DNA from: Corynebacterium marambiense
Lineage (GTDB): Bacteria > Actinomycetota > Actinomycetes > Mycobacteriales > Mycobacteriaceae
Assembly: GCF_016342275.1 (NCBI RefSeq)
Contig: NZ_JAEIOT010000015.1
Span: 124,001 to 188,000, forward strand
DNA: 64,000 nucleotides
Reading direction: 5' to 3'
The number at the start of each line of letters is the position of its first letter. Within the stretch, counting starts at the first letter, position 1. The translations under genes and the position numbers were made by a program. This document shows positions 31,687 through 40,604 of the stretch, piece after piece. The notes under the pieces are model-generated. The model was not told where the DNA came from. It did no database searches and saw nothing but the letters and a program-made list of their open reading frames with translations.

Positions 31687-33588
31687 CTACTTCGTGTACC
31701 AGGCCGTCATCTCACGGAACTGGTTCGTCCCGCAGTGGATCTCACCGGTTCCACGGTGGAGGTAATCGTAGTCATCGACGAAGATGACGTCGTAGCCAGC
31801 TTTAGCCATTTCCTTCGTCAAGTGGTCAGCGAACGCATCCGTCCCGTTGATGTTGGGGCCGTATGTTTTTGGAGAGAGGTACGTCTTTCGGTCCCGGACG
31901 ATACCGTTGACGGCATTCGGCGTGAAGGATGCCATCGGGTAGATCTTCGTGGCGTCGTAAGCGTCGTGCAGATCCATTCGGTACCAGGCGGGTTGCCGGA
32001 TGATGTCCTCCTCGCCCAGACCAGTTTCGGCCTTCAGCGTGGCGATGTTTCGGTTCATCACCTCGATGGCCACGGCGTGCTGGCGCTGCATCATGTCATC
32101 GGTTGCTTCAGCCACTGTCGTCCGGGCCTGCGGGTGATCCACCAGTTGGACGTCACCATGACCATTTGCGACGAGGTCCTCAAGCATCACCTTGCCTAGT
32201 TGCGGATCGGCAACCAGAAGCTTGAAACCTGCGGCATTGTCCGCTGGGAGAACATGAACGAACTCGTCGACGTGTCCGACCGCAAGGAAGCTGGTGTCCA
32301 GGATCAGCGGATCGGTGTAGCCCTGGGCGGCCAGGAAGAGGATCTGCTCATTCGTCGGACTGTTGTCGTCCTGGTGGTCATGTGCACCGCCATCCCCGTG
32401 ATCGTGTCCATCATCATCGGCGACCAGATCCGGGTGCTGGCGGACACCGATGATGGCGCGGCCCTGCGGGTGGGCGGGCGTCGGGGGTAGGAACTCAAGG
32501 TTGCCGCCCGCACTGGAATCGGAGTGCTTGCCGTCTGTGTCGACCTCGGCGACGGCGACATCCCGCCCCTTTAGGTGATACATCGCGTTCTGTCCGTCGT
32601 CACCTTGATCGAGTCGCATGATGACGCGCATGTACTGCGGTCCTTCTGCACCGGGGAGCGCGGTGTAGAAGATCTCACTTCCGTCCTGCAGCCATTGGAC
32701 ATCCATGTCCGGGATCTTCCGGAGCTCGACGTCATCGCCGAGAGCGGCGTCGAGACGGGCATTGAACGGTGCGGCATCCTTGAAGGAATCGTCCAGGGTC
32801 AGCACCGTGCGTAGATCCTGGGTGTGGTCGTGGGCGCGCAGTGGGGCCTGCTGAAGCTGGACGCTGTCTGTTGTCGACACCCCGTCGTCGGTGGTGGTGA
32901 GTGTCACGGTGAGTCGACCGTCCCACTCGGCGTGATTGCGCATCACGTCGAGCCCCTCAACGCCGAGGATTGCACCGGAGCGCAACTGCTCCGCGTTCAG
33001 CATGGTGGTGGCTGTCACGGGTGCCCATGAGCCGTCACCGGTGAGAAGGAATACGCGGGCCCGGTTCGTGTCATACGCCAGGGTCGCGGCCGCAGAATCG
33101 GACAGGTCCCGTGTTGCTTTGACCTCGAGGCGAGCCAGGTCGCGAGCGTCGGCCTCACCGTTGACGACATCGTCGGCGGCGTCATTGCACGCAGCGAGTT
33201 CCGCCCGGGGGGTGTCCGGGGAGAAGGTGCAGCGGCCGGAATCATCGTCGATGTTCGCGAGGAAGATCGCGCCCTCGTTGACGTTGGCCGTTGTCCTGCC
33301 CGCGTGGTCGGCGTCGGTGATCCGGCCGTCGCGGTTCGTGTCACCGACGATCGTGGCGAGGGGCGGGGCTGTCGGCGGGGTTCCACTGCTCCCAATTCCA
33401 CTGCTCCCGGAGCTGAATCCCGAGGTCAGCCGATCGGCCAGGCCTCGCCACTCGGAAGAGATGGTGGTGGATCCGGTGGCTGTGGTGATGGAGTTGATGT
33501 AGTCGACGGGGTTGCACGCGGTGAGTGCGAGGGATGAACAGGCGAGTGCGGCGAGGGTGCCGCCGGCCCGCAAGCGATGGACATTCAA
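31687..33588 (-). CDS. Lipoprotein with a protein-arginine deiminase (PAD) domain
   Basis: PADs convert peptidyl-arginine to citrulline. The 633-residue protein has a lipobox (LTAC, Cys25), a Ser/Gly linker, an EF-hand/dockerin-like loop DTNRDGRITDAD (83-94) and a middle region of about 190 residues. The PAD catalytic domain follows. All four catalytic residues of animal PADs have counterparts: Asp302 in WLQDGSEI, His439 and Asp441 in VGHVDEFVH, and Cys619 in GEIHCGTNQ. The FTPNAVNGIV and YGPNINGTDAF segments are also family-typical. A His/Asp-rich insert, DDDGHDHGDGGAHDH, lies between Asp302 and His439. The TTG start at 33588 has GGAAGGA eight bases upstream. The enzyme should act outside the cell, anchored to the membrane. 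Substrates are unknown. Confidence 0.9.
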   Translation of the reverse strand: MNVHRLRAGGTLAALACSSLALTACNPVDYINSITTATGSTTISSEWRGLADRLTSGFSSGSSGIGSSGTPPTAPPLATIVGDTNRDGRITDADHAGRTTANVNEGAIFLANIDDDSGRCTFSPDTPRAELAACNDAADDVVNGEADARDLARLEVKATRDLSDSAAATLAYDTNRARVFLLTGDGSWAPVTATTMLNAEQLRSGAILGVEGLDVMRNHAEWDGRLTVTLTTTDDGVSTTDSVQLQQAPLRAHDHTQDLRTVLTLDDSFKDAAPFNARLDAALGDDVELRKIPDMDVQWLQDGSEIFYTALPGAEGPQYMRVIMRLDQGDDGQNAMYHLKGRDVAVAEVDTDGKHSDSSAGGNLEFLPPTPAHPQGRAIIGVRQHPDLVADDDGHDHGDGGAHDHQDDNSPTNEQILFLAAQGYTDPLILDTSFLAVGHVDEFVHVLPADNAAGFKLLVADPQLGKVMLEDLVANGHGDVQLVDHPQARTTVAEATDDMMQRQHAVAIEVMNRNIATLKAETGLGEEDIIRQPAWYRMDLHDAYDATKIYPMASFTPNAVNGIVRDRKTYLSPKTYGPNINGTDAFADHLTKEMAKAGYDVIFVDDYDYLHRGTGEIHCGTNQFREMTAWYTK

Positions 33589-33700
33589 GTGAAAAATCCT
33601 TCCAGTAGTGTTGACCGAAATAGCCTACTGCGAGGTATTTTCATTAGGCAAGGGCGGTGGGTGCGGGGGTGAAAACTGTGTGTAAGCTGGGAAAACGCAG

Positions 33701-33725
33701 GGTGCCGCCCGGGCTGGGCGGCACC
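33701..33725 (-). terminator. Hairpin after the small gene at 33732
   Basis: GGTGCCGCCC and GGGCGGCACC form a ten-base-pair GC stem with a five-base loop, six bases past the stop codon. Confidence 0.6.
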
Positions 33726-33731
33726 GAATCG

Positions 33732-34145
33732 TCACCTGTCGTCGTCGCGGCAGCAGCGCCCGACCTGTGTGCCCTGGTGTAGGTCAACCAGGAACCCGAT
33801 GTCCCCGATCGCAACCTTCAGCATCCGGCGACCGGGTGACCACAGAGTCAGCGCGGCAGGCTCAAGCACTGCGATGTCCGCGACCGCGCGCAGACGCTCG
33901 GCGTTGTGCGTCCAACGGCGGTCGACGGTGTTCTGAAGGGCGAACGTCAGGAAATGGCCTTCGACGGCGATGATGCGGGCTGGCTCCAGGACCTCATCGG
34001 TGGGCGCAGTCAACGCAATGTACCCGTGGCTGTGCGTGGAACGGTGTTCAACACAGTCGAAGGACGGGGCGAAGCCCGGGAATCCCGGAAGTGAATCCGG
34101 GGTGGCGTAGGTGTTGGTCTCCCCATCGGCGGTGTACGTGCTCAT
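33732..34145 (-). CDS. Small protein of unknown function, paralogue A
   Basis: This 137-residue protein starts MSTYTADGETN. I do not recognise the family. It shares a core with the gene at 36598-36999: here RRWTHNAERLRAVADIAVLEPAALTLWS, there RRWNHDPERLRAIADLIMLEPDAEVLWS, followed by a similar strand (MLKVAIGDIGFLVDL versus ILKVTIGTKAWLLGL). It has no signal peptide or membrane segment. The frame is open far upstream across the decarboxylase gene, but the leader shared with paralogue B supports the ATG at 34145. The C-terminus carries a CC pair and basic residues. Confidence 0.7.
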   Translation of the reverse strand: MSTYTADGETNTYATPDSLPGFPGFAPSFDCVEHRSTHSHGYIALTAPTDEVLEPARIIAVEGHFLTFALQNTVDRRWTHNAERLRAVADIAVLEPAALTLWSPGRRMLKVAIGDIGFLVDLHQGTQVGRCCRDDDR

Positions 34146-34275
34146 GTGCTCTCCTCTTCGAACCGGGCCCGGGACAGATGTGTCCCGTGGCGGGTGTGTG
34201 AGGAGAGGTCCGTTTCGCCGGACCGGGGACTGCACTGGTTGGCGTGACCGGTGAATAAGGCGCACGGAACCTAGA
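34146..34275 (-). promoter_or_regulatory. Leader of paralogue A with a conserved hairpin
   Basis: The leader contains a perfect GGGACA/TGTCCC hairpin (34171-34186) next to GTGGCGG, and the block CCGGGGACT (34223-34231). Both elements recur in the leader of paralogue B at 37033-37112 (only three differences over 22 bases in the hairpin block). A separate GGTCCG/CGGACC hairpin (34207-34224) occurs only here. Shared noncoding elements suggest cis-regulation or a shared origin. Confidence 0.45.
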
Positions 34276-34341
34276 GCGAGCCTAATTTTAGCAGCGAAGT
34301 GGAGAACGCGGAAGGAGGAAATGTGGGGAGAGCAAACCGGT

Positions 34342-34375
34342 CGGCGGCTCCACCATCGCTGTGGTGGAGCCGCCG
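34342..34375 (-). terminator. Terminator of the keto acid decarboxylase gene
   Basis: CGGCGGCTCCACCA and its exact reverse complement form a 14-bp stem with a six-base loop, 12 bases past the stop codon. Confidence 0.75.
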
Positions 34376-34387
34376 GGATGCCGTCGA

Positions 34388-36067
34388 CTAGTGCTTCTTG
34401 CCGAGCGTCTCGGTGAAGCTGCGCATCATCTGCGGGTAGTCGTCGCGGTCGGTGTGCACCTCGATCATCACGAGCTTGTCGCGGTTCCGGTCGGCCTGGG
34501 CCAGGGCATCCTCGAGGGCCGCCGGGGTCGGGGCGTCGAGGACTAGGCAGTTGTCCTCGTTGCCGCCGAAGGCGCGGGGGATGTCCTGCCAGTTGTACGG
34601 GGTGATGTCGTTGTAGACCTCGTCGGGGCCGTGGATGGCGCGTTCGATGGTGTAGCCGGAATTGTTCACCAGGATGATCAGCGGGTTGATGCCCTCGCGG
34701 AACATGGTGGCGATCTCCTGCACCGTCAGCTGGGCCGATCCGTCGCCGACGAGGACGACCATGCGCCGGTCGGGGTTCGCGATTCCGGCCCCGAGGGCCG
34801 CGGGGATGGAGTAGCCGATAGAGGCCCACAGTGACTGGCCGATGAAGCTCACCCCGAAGGGAAGGGGGCTGCCGGCCATTCCGAAGAAACTGGTGCCTTG
34901 GTCCGCGATGACGAGGGAATCCTCGGGCAACCACTCCGAGACCTTCGACCACAGGACATTTTGGGTCAGCGGTTCGTCGGGGGCCGGGTTGGGTTCCGCG
35001 GGGACGTGGGGCTTCTTGAGCTCATGGGGCGCGACCTCGGTGTCGGCGAGGACGCGGGCCAGGGCGTCGATCGCGTCGCCCATCTGCAGCGGCGCAAAGG
35101 TGCGTCCACCGACGGCGGACTGCGTGGGTGAGATCTCCAGCACCCGGTCGACACCGAGGTTCATGGAGAAACCTGCCGTGGTGGAATCGGTGAACTCCAC
35201 GCCGATCGTGATCAGCCGCTCGGCGTTCTCCACCGCGTCCCTGGCACGGGGGGTGGACGCCGCGCCAAGGTAGATGCCGGCGAACCGGTCACTGCGTTCA
35301 TCGACGAGGGTCTTTCCCCAGGTGAGTGTGGCGTAGGGCAGATCGTTGGCGTTGATCATCCGGTCGAAGTTCCCGATGCAGCCCACGCGGTGGACGAGCA
35401 GGTCGCCGAGCACCGTGGCGGAGTGACCATCCAGGAACTCCCGGGCTGCCCGTTCGAACGCCTTGAGGGCGGCGCTGGAGGACCGCTTCCGGGCGAGGTC
35501 GATCTCCAGGGGCTCGTCGGATGGGTACACCTCGGCGGCGGCGACGTCGGGGGAGAGCACGAGGTAGGCCGGACGGCGCTGGGCGAGCATCTCGGTGATC
35601 ACGCGGTCGATCTCGCTGGTGGCGTTGGACGGCGTGAGCCAGGACTGGGCGCAGTTCACGTGCCCGGCCATTTCGTAGAAGTGGGTGAACACACCGTCGC
35701 CGAGGCTGTGGTGGATCTTCTTCCGGGAGGTGAGGATTTCCGTGACCGGTGCCCCGACGATGTGGAGGACCGGGACGTACTCGGCATAGGAGCCGCCGGT
35801 GGCGTTGATGGCGGAGAGCTCGCCCACCCCGAAGGTGGTGACCATTGCCGCGGCACCCTTGAGTCGGGCGTAGCCGTCGGCGCAGTATCCGGCGTTCAAC
35901 TCGTTGCAGTTACCGACCCAGGTCAGTCGGTCGTGTGCGGTGACGGTGTCCAGGAACGTGAGGTTGAAGTCGCCGGGGACACCGAAGACGTGACTGATGC
36001 CGATCTCTGCGATCCGGTCGAACAGATAGTCCGAGACGGTGTAGCCGCTGCTGCCGGATTGGGTCAT
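34388..36067 (-). CDS. Thiamine-diphosphate 2-keto acid decarboxylase (indolepyruvate/phenylpyruvate type)
   Basis: This 559-residue enzyme decarboxylates a 2-keto acid to an aldehyde. It has the IpdC/pyruvate-decarboxylase layout: VFGVPGDFNLTFLD at the N-terminus, the activating Glu in GNCNELNAGYCADGYAR, the HH pair in KKIHHSLGDG, and the thiamine-diphosphate motif starting GDGSAQLTVQE and ending NNSGYTIE. The ATG at 36067 has AAAGGAG upstream. Candidate substrates are phenylpyruvate or indolepyruvate. Because a full phenylacetate pathway begins 2.4 kb away, phenylacetaldehyde as product is attractive but unproven. No aldehyde dehydrogenase lies next to it. It may equally be a pyruvate decarboxylase. 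Confidence 0.85.
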   Translation of the reverse strand: MTQSGSSGYTVSDYLFDRIAEIGISHVFGVPGDFNLTFLDTVTAHDRLTWVGNCNELNAGYCADGYARLKGAAAMVTTFGVGELSAINATGGSYAEYVPVLHIVGAPVTEILTSRKKIHHSLGDGVFTHFYEMAGHVNCAQSWLTPSNATSEIDRVITEMLAQRRPAYLVLSPDVAAAEVYPSDEPLEIDLARKRSSSAALKAFERAAREFLDGHSATVLGDLLVHRVGCIGNFDRMINANDLPYATLTWGKTLVDERSDRFAGIYLGAASTPRARDAVENAERLITIGVEFTDSTTAGFSMNLGVDRVLEISPTQSAVGGRTFAPLQMGDAIDALARVLADTEVAPHELKKPHVPAEPNPAPDEPLTQNVLWSKVSEWLPEDSLVIADQGTSFFGMAGSPLPFGVSFIGQSLWASIGYSIPAALGAGIANPDRRMVVLVGDGSAQLTVQEIATMFREGINPLIILVNNSGYTIERAIHGPDEVYNDITPYNWQDIPRAFGGNEDNCLVLDAPTPAALEDALAQADRNRDKLVMIEVHTDRDDYPQMMRSFTETLGKKH

Positions 36068-36597
36068 GGTGCTCCTTTGTGGGTCTGTCGGAGGTGGTGT
36101 GGGCGGGCTGCCGTGGTATCGGGCCGACCGAGACGGGAAAACTCCGGGATTCACCTACGGGTGGTTGGAAAGTGGCCTGGCTCACGACTCAGGTTACGGG
36201 CTGTGGCAAGGCCTAGTGGGGTGGGGGAGCATCCTCCGGGATCATCCCTCGTCAGAGGCACCCCCGGAACTACACCCGTTAGCCGAATGTCGCCATGGTG
36301 GTATCTTTAAATGTGGTTCCCATGATGTGGGAGGCGAGCGCTACGCTGCGTGGAGTTCGTTGTCGGTAGTGGGCAACCGTCGGCCCCGCCGTTCCGGAAA
36401 CTGGTTGTATTTCCTGCGGGTATAGTCCAGTTCAGCGTTTCTCTCGCCCAGGACTGTCGTCGACACGTCTGAGGGGGAGCGGTATCCCGGATGTGGGATG
36501 GAATGTGGATGAGGGAATCTCCGCTACCCCCGATCTTGTTCGTGGATTCCGAACACCGGACAGTGGTGTACGCGCCTGCTATGTCGGGGGAAGGCTG
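36068..36597. other. Intergenic region upstream of the decarboxylase
   Basis: This gap should contain the decarboxylase promoter. I see no gene with a plausible start, no PaaR-like palindrome and no strong hairpin. Plus-strand open frames here lack ribosome-binding sites. Confidence 0.35.
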
Positions 36598-36999
36598 CTA
36601 TTGCTTCTGGCAGGGGGAACCGTCCTGTTCATCGAGACCCAACAACCAGGCTTTGGTACCGATGGTCACCTTGAGGATGCTGTACCGGTCTGACCACAGG
36701 ACTTCCGCGTCAGGCTCCAGCATGATGAGGTCTGCGATGGCCCGCAGGCGCTCCGGATCGTGGTTCCACCGCCGTTCCTTCGTGTCCCCGTGGGTGAAGA
36801 TGAGATGGTTCTCCCTGGCCCCGAGGATGACGGCGGGTTCCCAGTCCCCACTCGCGGCATGGTTCATTCTGATCCAGTGCACCGAATGCCCGGTGCCGTA
36901 GAGCGTGCATCCGGAAGGAAGCGCGGTGGCTCCCAGCTCCGGCAGATAGTCCGGGGTGCTGGTGATGTTCCGATGTTCGGGGTTGGTGTGCTCACTCAT
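36598..36999 (-). CDS. Small protein of unknown function, paralogue B
   Basis: The 133-residue protein starts MSEHTNPEHRN after AAGGAG and has the same RRWNH...ERLRAIADL...LEP core as the gene at 33732. It has no signal sequence, and two cysteines (PSGCTLYG and SPCQKQ) lie outside the shared core. It lies on the other side of the decarboxylase gene in the same orientation, so the pair flanks it. The family is unknown to me. Confidence 0.7.
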   Translation of the reverse strand: MSEHTNPEHRNITSTPDYLPELGATALPSGCTLYGTGHSVHWIRMNHAASGDWEPAVILGARENHLIFTHGDTKERRWNHDPERLRAIADLIMLEPDAEVLWSDRYSILKVTIGTKAWLLGLDEQDGSPCQKQ

Positions 37000-37125
37000 G
37001 TGAACTCCTTGAGATAGTCGCGTTCTTCCACCGGACAGAGGCGTCCTGTGGCGGATCTTCCACCGGGGGCACCGAGCGCGATACGCGGTTGCCAGTCGAC
37101 GAGCCGGGGACTTGACGTCGAACTT
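37000..37125 (-). promoter_or_regulatory. Leader of paralogue B with a conserved hairpin
   Basis: GGAC/GTCC (37033-37046) followed by GTGGCGG, and CCGGGGACT at 37104-37112, match the leader of paralogue A. Spacing between the two elements is about 20 bases longer here. Confidence 0.45.
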
Positions 37126-38460
37126 CTTGATCTTTTTTTAGATTAGCAAAGATCAACGTAGAATGTATAAGGTCTTTCCTGATGTAGTCATTGGTAACAC
37201 GTATCATGATTGCGGTTGAAGGATTTTACTATTAAACCGCAAGGGAAATCGGTGCCTAAAAGTCTGACACTGAAACTCCTATGGCCTTTTAATCAGTGTG
37301 GGACATCGGTTTCGACATCTTAGAAAACTCTGAAATCTGCAGTATTTGGTGGCTGACATTTGTTCTTCGAAGGATTGAAATGTCGAACCAATTATGAAAT
37401 GGTAGCCTTTTTCTTGCGATCTACCATTGATTTATGTTATTTACTGTTTTATCATGCACTTATGGACTCTTCACTAATTGGATTAATTGGCATAGTGTTT
37501 GGATCATTTTTTACTTTTCTATTTCAGGAATTGCGTAGAAAATCGATTGAATCAACTTCCGGAAGGAGGGTGTGTCGTGGGGCCCTGAGGTTACTGATAA
37601 CTGATTTTCACAAGGCGATAGCGGTTACGGAGCATGAGGTGGAGTTTCGCGAACTGGGGCCAGAGTGTGGGGAAATATCTATTAGTGGATATGATGATAA
37701 TGCTATGAATCTAGCTCTTTATCTAGATGCCGAGTCGTGGAAGTTGGTTGAGGGAGGGCAATTGGGTGTGCGTCGAATTAATGGTATTCGCGCTCAATTA
37801 AGGGATGAAAAACGTTTATTGACTGATGACGAGCTGCAATCGTATTTTGCCATTCGTGAGCATATAAAAAAATCGATAGATCTACTTGATCCCGAGTCGG
37901 TAGCCCCGGATCTCAATTTTTGGCGGGGTTTGAGAAGGGGGAGGGGGTAAGGGGGGGTATTTCAATTTTTGAGGCCGTGGGAATTTATTATTTCGCAGTC
38001 TAAAAACACCTTGTAAACGCTGCGTGTGGGTCCATGGCGGGAAGGCGCATGGTAGGGTTGCGGTGGATAATTACAGAAGTTTTGGTGTGCGTGTATTTTG
38101 CTTTTGGGGCGAACCTGGCCAAATGGTCTATTGTCTTGAGTGGTAATATGGTATGTAAATCCACATATTTTTTGATCTAGACATTTGATGCCTTATTTAG
38201 GGGTAAGTTGTTTTGGTCGGTTGGGGTGGTCTTATTGGGGTGGGAATTATCTTACTTCTCGATCGGGATTGACGATCGTCCTGGTGTTTTTAACTGGCTG
38301 CTGGTATGGTAGAGTTTTGAAGATTTCATATTATCATTCCGTGGCTGATGGATTGTTTTGAGGGATAGCGCCATTGGCAAGAATTTGTCGATGCTTGAAA
38401 TCGGATGCCCTCCCTTTTGGGCTTAGGGCGGGCCGCGCGGCGCAGATCTGCCGGATGGAG
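37126..38460. other. AT-rich island
   Basis: Base composition drops from the GC-rich norm to clearly below half GC. Runs such as TTTTTTTA, and stop codons in every frame, are frequent outside the one gene at 37462-37950. The remainder (37951-38460) shows no second gene, no transposase and no recognised att site. The right edge returns to high GC near 38430, just before the paaZ stop. The island looks recently acquired. Confidence 0.7.
37462..37950 (+). CDS. Orphan membrane-anchored protein in the AT-rich island
   Basis: I do not recognise the family. Starting at MDSSLIGLIG the product has 162 residues: an N-terminal hydrophobic segment (SLIGLIGIVFGSFFTFLF) followed by a basic stretch and a helical, charged soluble domain. 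This resembles small proteins with one N-terminal anchor that occur in phage and genomic islands. The frame is open 34 codons further upstream. Codon use is AT-rich, unlike all neighbours, which points to horizontal transfer. No clear Shine-Dalgarno sequence precedes either start. Confidence 0.5.
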   Translation: MDSSLIGLIGIVFGSFFTFLFQELRRKSIESTSGRRVCRGALRLLITDFHKAIAVTEHEVEFRELGPECGEISISGYDDNAMNLALYLDAESWKLVEGGQLGVRRINGIRAQLRDEKRLLTDDELQSYFAIREHIKKSIDLLDPESVAPDLNFWRGLRRGRG

Positions 38461-38482
38461 GTCGACGAACTGCGCGCGCTGA

Positions 38483-40555
38483 TCACCGCTCCTTCGCCAC
38501 CAGTGTGAGGACGTCGTAGGTGGCCACGACCTCGTCGTTCTGGTTGTACAGGATGGCATCCCAGCAGACCTCGCCGTAGTCGTCGGTGACGCGTGGCGTG
38601 ATCCGCTTGGCGGTCAGTTCCACCCGGATGGAGTCGTCGTAGGTGACCGGGGTGAGGAACCGGAGGTTCTCCAGTCCGTAGTTGGCCAGGACTGGGCCGG
38701 GGGCGGCATCAACGAACAGCCCGGCGGCCCAACTGACCAGGAGGTAGCCGTGGGCGACGCGCCGGGGGAAGAAGGGATTGGCGGCGGCGGCTTCCTCGTC
38801 GGTGTGGGCGTAGAATCTGTCTCCGGTCTCCTCTGCGAAGGCCGTGATGTCGTCCAGTGTGACGGTACGCAGGTCGGAGGCGAATTGGTCGCCGACACGG
38901 ATTTCCGCGAGGGACTTACGGAACGGATGGATACCGGTCCCGTTGTCCACGTCCGCGCGGGTCACCCGCTGGACATCGGCGCCCGTGTGCCAGATTCCGG
39001 TGACGGCGGTGAGGTGGTTCGGGGTGCCCTGGACCGCGCTACGCTGCATGTAGTGCTTCACGCCGCGCACACCGCCCAGCTCCTCGCCGCCACCGGCGCG
39101 GCCAGGGCCGCCGTGCACGAGGTGCGGCATGGGTGATCCGTGGCCGGTGGAGGTGTGGGCGTCGTCCCGGTCGAGCAGGTGCACACGCCCGTGGTGGGCG
39201 GCAATCCCCCGGGTGAAGTCGCGGACGGTGTCCGGTTCGTGAGCGCACAGGGTGGCCACGAGTGAGCCGCGACCGTACGTGGTCAACCGGATGGCGTCAT
39301 CCAGCGTGTCATAACCCAGAATCGAAACGACCGGGCCGAACGCCTCGGTCGAGTGGACCGCGGCCCCGGGATCGGCTGCGGTCGTCGCATCAATGGTGAG
39401 GATCGTCGGGTTGAGGAATGCGCCCTCGGCGGTCTGTGGTCCGCCGGTGTGGACGGTAGCGCCTGCCGCGATCAGTTCGCACAGGGCATCGATCACAGCG
39501 TCGCACTGTTCCGTGGAGACCAGTGGCCCCATGGTGGTGCCCTCCGCGTCCGGCGCGCCGACGGTGACCTTCTCCGCGATCATGGCGCCGAGTGCGTTGG
39601 CGACGGTGCCGACGAGGGGAGTGGGTACTATGGCGCGGCGGATAGCGGTGCACTTCTGGCCGGCCTTGGCGACGAGTTCCCCGAACAGGCAGCGGATGTA
39701 GGCGGTGAACTCGGGGGAGCCCGGGGTGACGTCCGGCCCGAGGACCGCGGCGTTGAGGGAATCCGCCTCGGCGGTGAACCGGACCCCGCCGCTCAGGATC
39801 GCGTCGTGGGAGCGCAGGATGTTCGCCGTCCGTGCGGAGCCGGTGAAGGCGAGGTGGTCGCGGTAGTCCAGGTGTTCCAGGAGGTCGACGCTCCCGCCGG
39901 AGATCAACTGCAGGGACCCCTCGGGCAGGAGGCCGGAGTCCACCATGAGTCGGACACAGCGTTCGGTGACGTAGCCGGTCTGTGGTGCCGGCTTCACGAT
40001 TGTCGGGACACCGGCAATGAACGCGGGTGCGAACTTCTCCAGCATGCCCCAGACGGGGAAGTTGAAGGCGTTGATCTGCACGGCCACGCCGGGGATGGAG
40101 GTGTAGATGTGTCCGCCGATGAAGGACCCATCGCGGGAGAGCTGTTCGGTGGGGCCGTCGACGATTACCGTCGAGTTTGGCAGTTCGCGCCGGGATTTCG
40201 AGGAATAGACGAACATTGTGCCGATGCCGCCGTCGATGTCGATGCCGTTGTCCCGTTTCGTGGCTCCGGTGCGGGTTGACAGCTCGTACAGTTCGGCCTT
40301 GTACTCGTCGAGATGGAGCGCGAGCTGCTTGATTCTCAGGGCGCGCTCGTGGATGGTGAGCTGCTGCAGGCTCCGCTGTCCAGTGGTGCGTGCGAACTCG
40401 ACGGCTCCGGCGATGTCGAGTCCGTCTGCGCTGACGCGTGCCACGGCATCGCCGGTCGAGGGGTCCGTGGCGGTGAGGACGGCGTTAGGGTTCTCCGGGG
40501 TCACCCAACCGCCGTTGAGGTAGCTGGGGACGAGGGGTGGGGTGATGGTGGGCAT
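38483..40555 (-). CDS. paaZ: Oxepin-CoA hydrolase / 3-oxo-5,6-dehydrosuberyl-CoA semialdehyde dehydrogenase
   Basis: PaaZ opens the oxepin-CoA ring and oxidises the resulting aldehyde with NADP. The 690-residue protein is the usual fusion. An aldehyde dehydrogenase domain (about 1-525) has the catalytic Glu in FTAEADSLNA and Cys in AGQKCTAIRR. A C-terminal MaoC-type hydratase domain (about 555-690) has FAEETGDRFYAHTDEEAA and RRVAHGYLLVSWAAG. It is divergent from paaI across a PaaR-like operator and lies apart from the paaABCDE operon. Confidence 0.95.
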   Translation of the reverse strand: MPTITPPLVPSYLNGGWVTPENPNAVLTATDPSTGDAVARVSADGLDIAGAVEFARTTGQRSLQQLTIHERALRIKQLALHLDEYKAELYELSTRTGATKRDNGIDIDGGIGTMFVYSSKSRRELPNSTVIVDGPTEQLSRDGSFIGGHIYTSIPGVAVQINAFNFPVWGMLEKFAPAFIAGVPTIVKPAPQTGYVTERCVRLMVDSGLLPEGSLQLISGGSVDLLEHLDYRDHLAFTGSARTANILRSHDAILSGGVRFTAEADSLNAAVLGPDVTPGSPEFTAYIRCLFGELVAKAGQKCTAIRRAIVPTPLVGTVANALGAMIAEKVTVGAPDAEGTTMGPLVSTEQCDAVIDALCELIAAGATVHTGGPQTAEGAFLNPTILTIDATTAADPGAAVHSTEAFGPVVSILGYDTLDDAIRLTTYGRGSLVATLCAHEPDTVRDFTRGIAAHHGRVHLLDRDDAHTSTGHGSPMPHLVHGGPGRAGGGEELGGVRGVKHYMQRSAVQGTPNHLTAVTGIWHTGADVQRVTRADVDNGTGIHPFRKSLAEIRVGDQFASDLRTVTLDDITAFAEETGDRFYAHTDEEAAAANPFFPRRVAHGYLLVSWAAGLFVDAAPGPVLANYGLENLRFLTPVTYDDSIRVELTAKRITPRVTDDYGEVCWDAILYNQNDEVVATYDVLTLVAKER

Positions 40556-40604
40556 GGAGGCCTTTCTGTGTGGGCTGGTGACCGGGTGACGGAATAGTGG
40601 AATT

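Noticed and set aside
34265-34290. DtxR-like iron box upstream of paralogue A
   Set aside because: TTAGGCTCGCTCTAGGTT has only one recognisable half and is not palindromic in the DtxR manner.
34146-34952. N-terminal extension of the small gene at 33732 across the decarboxylase gene
   Set aside because: The extension is the shifted frame of the decarboxylase and its terminator; the shared core and leader with the paralogue place the start at 34145.
38326-38480. Possible transposase remnant at the right edge of the AT-rich island
   Set aside because: Short basic peptides can be read on the minus strand, but there is no catalytic motif, terminal inverted repeat or target duplication.
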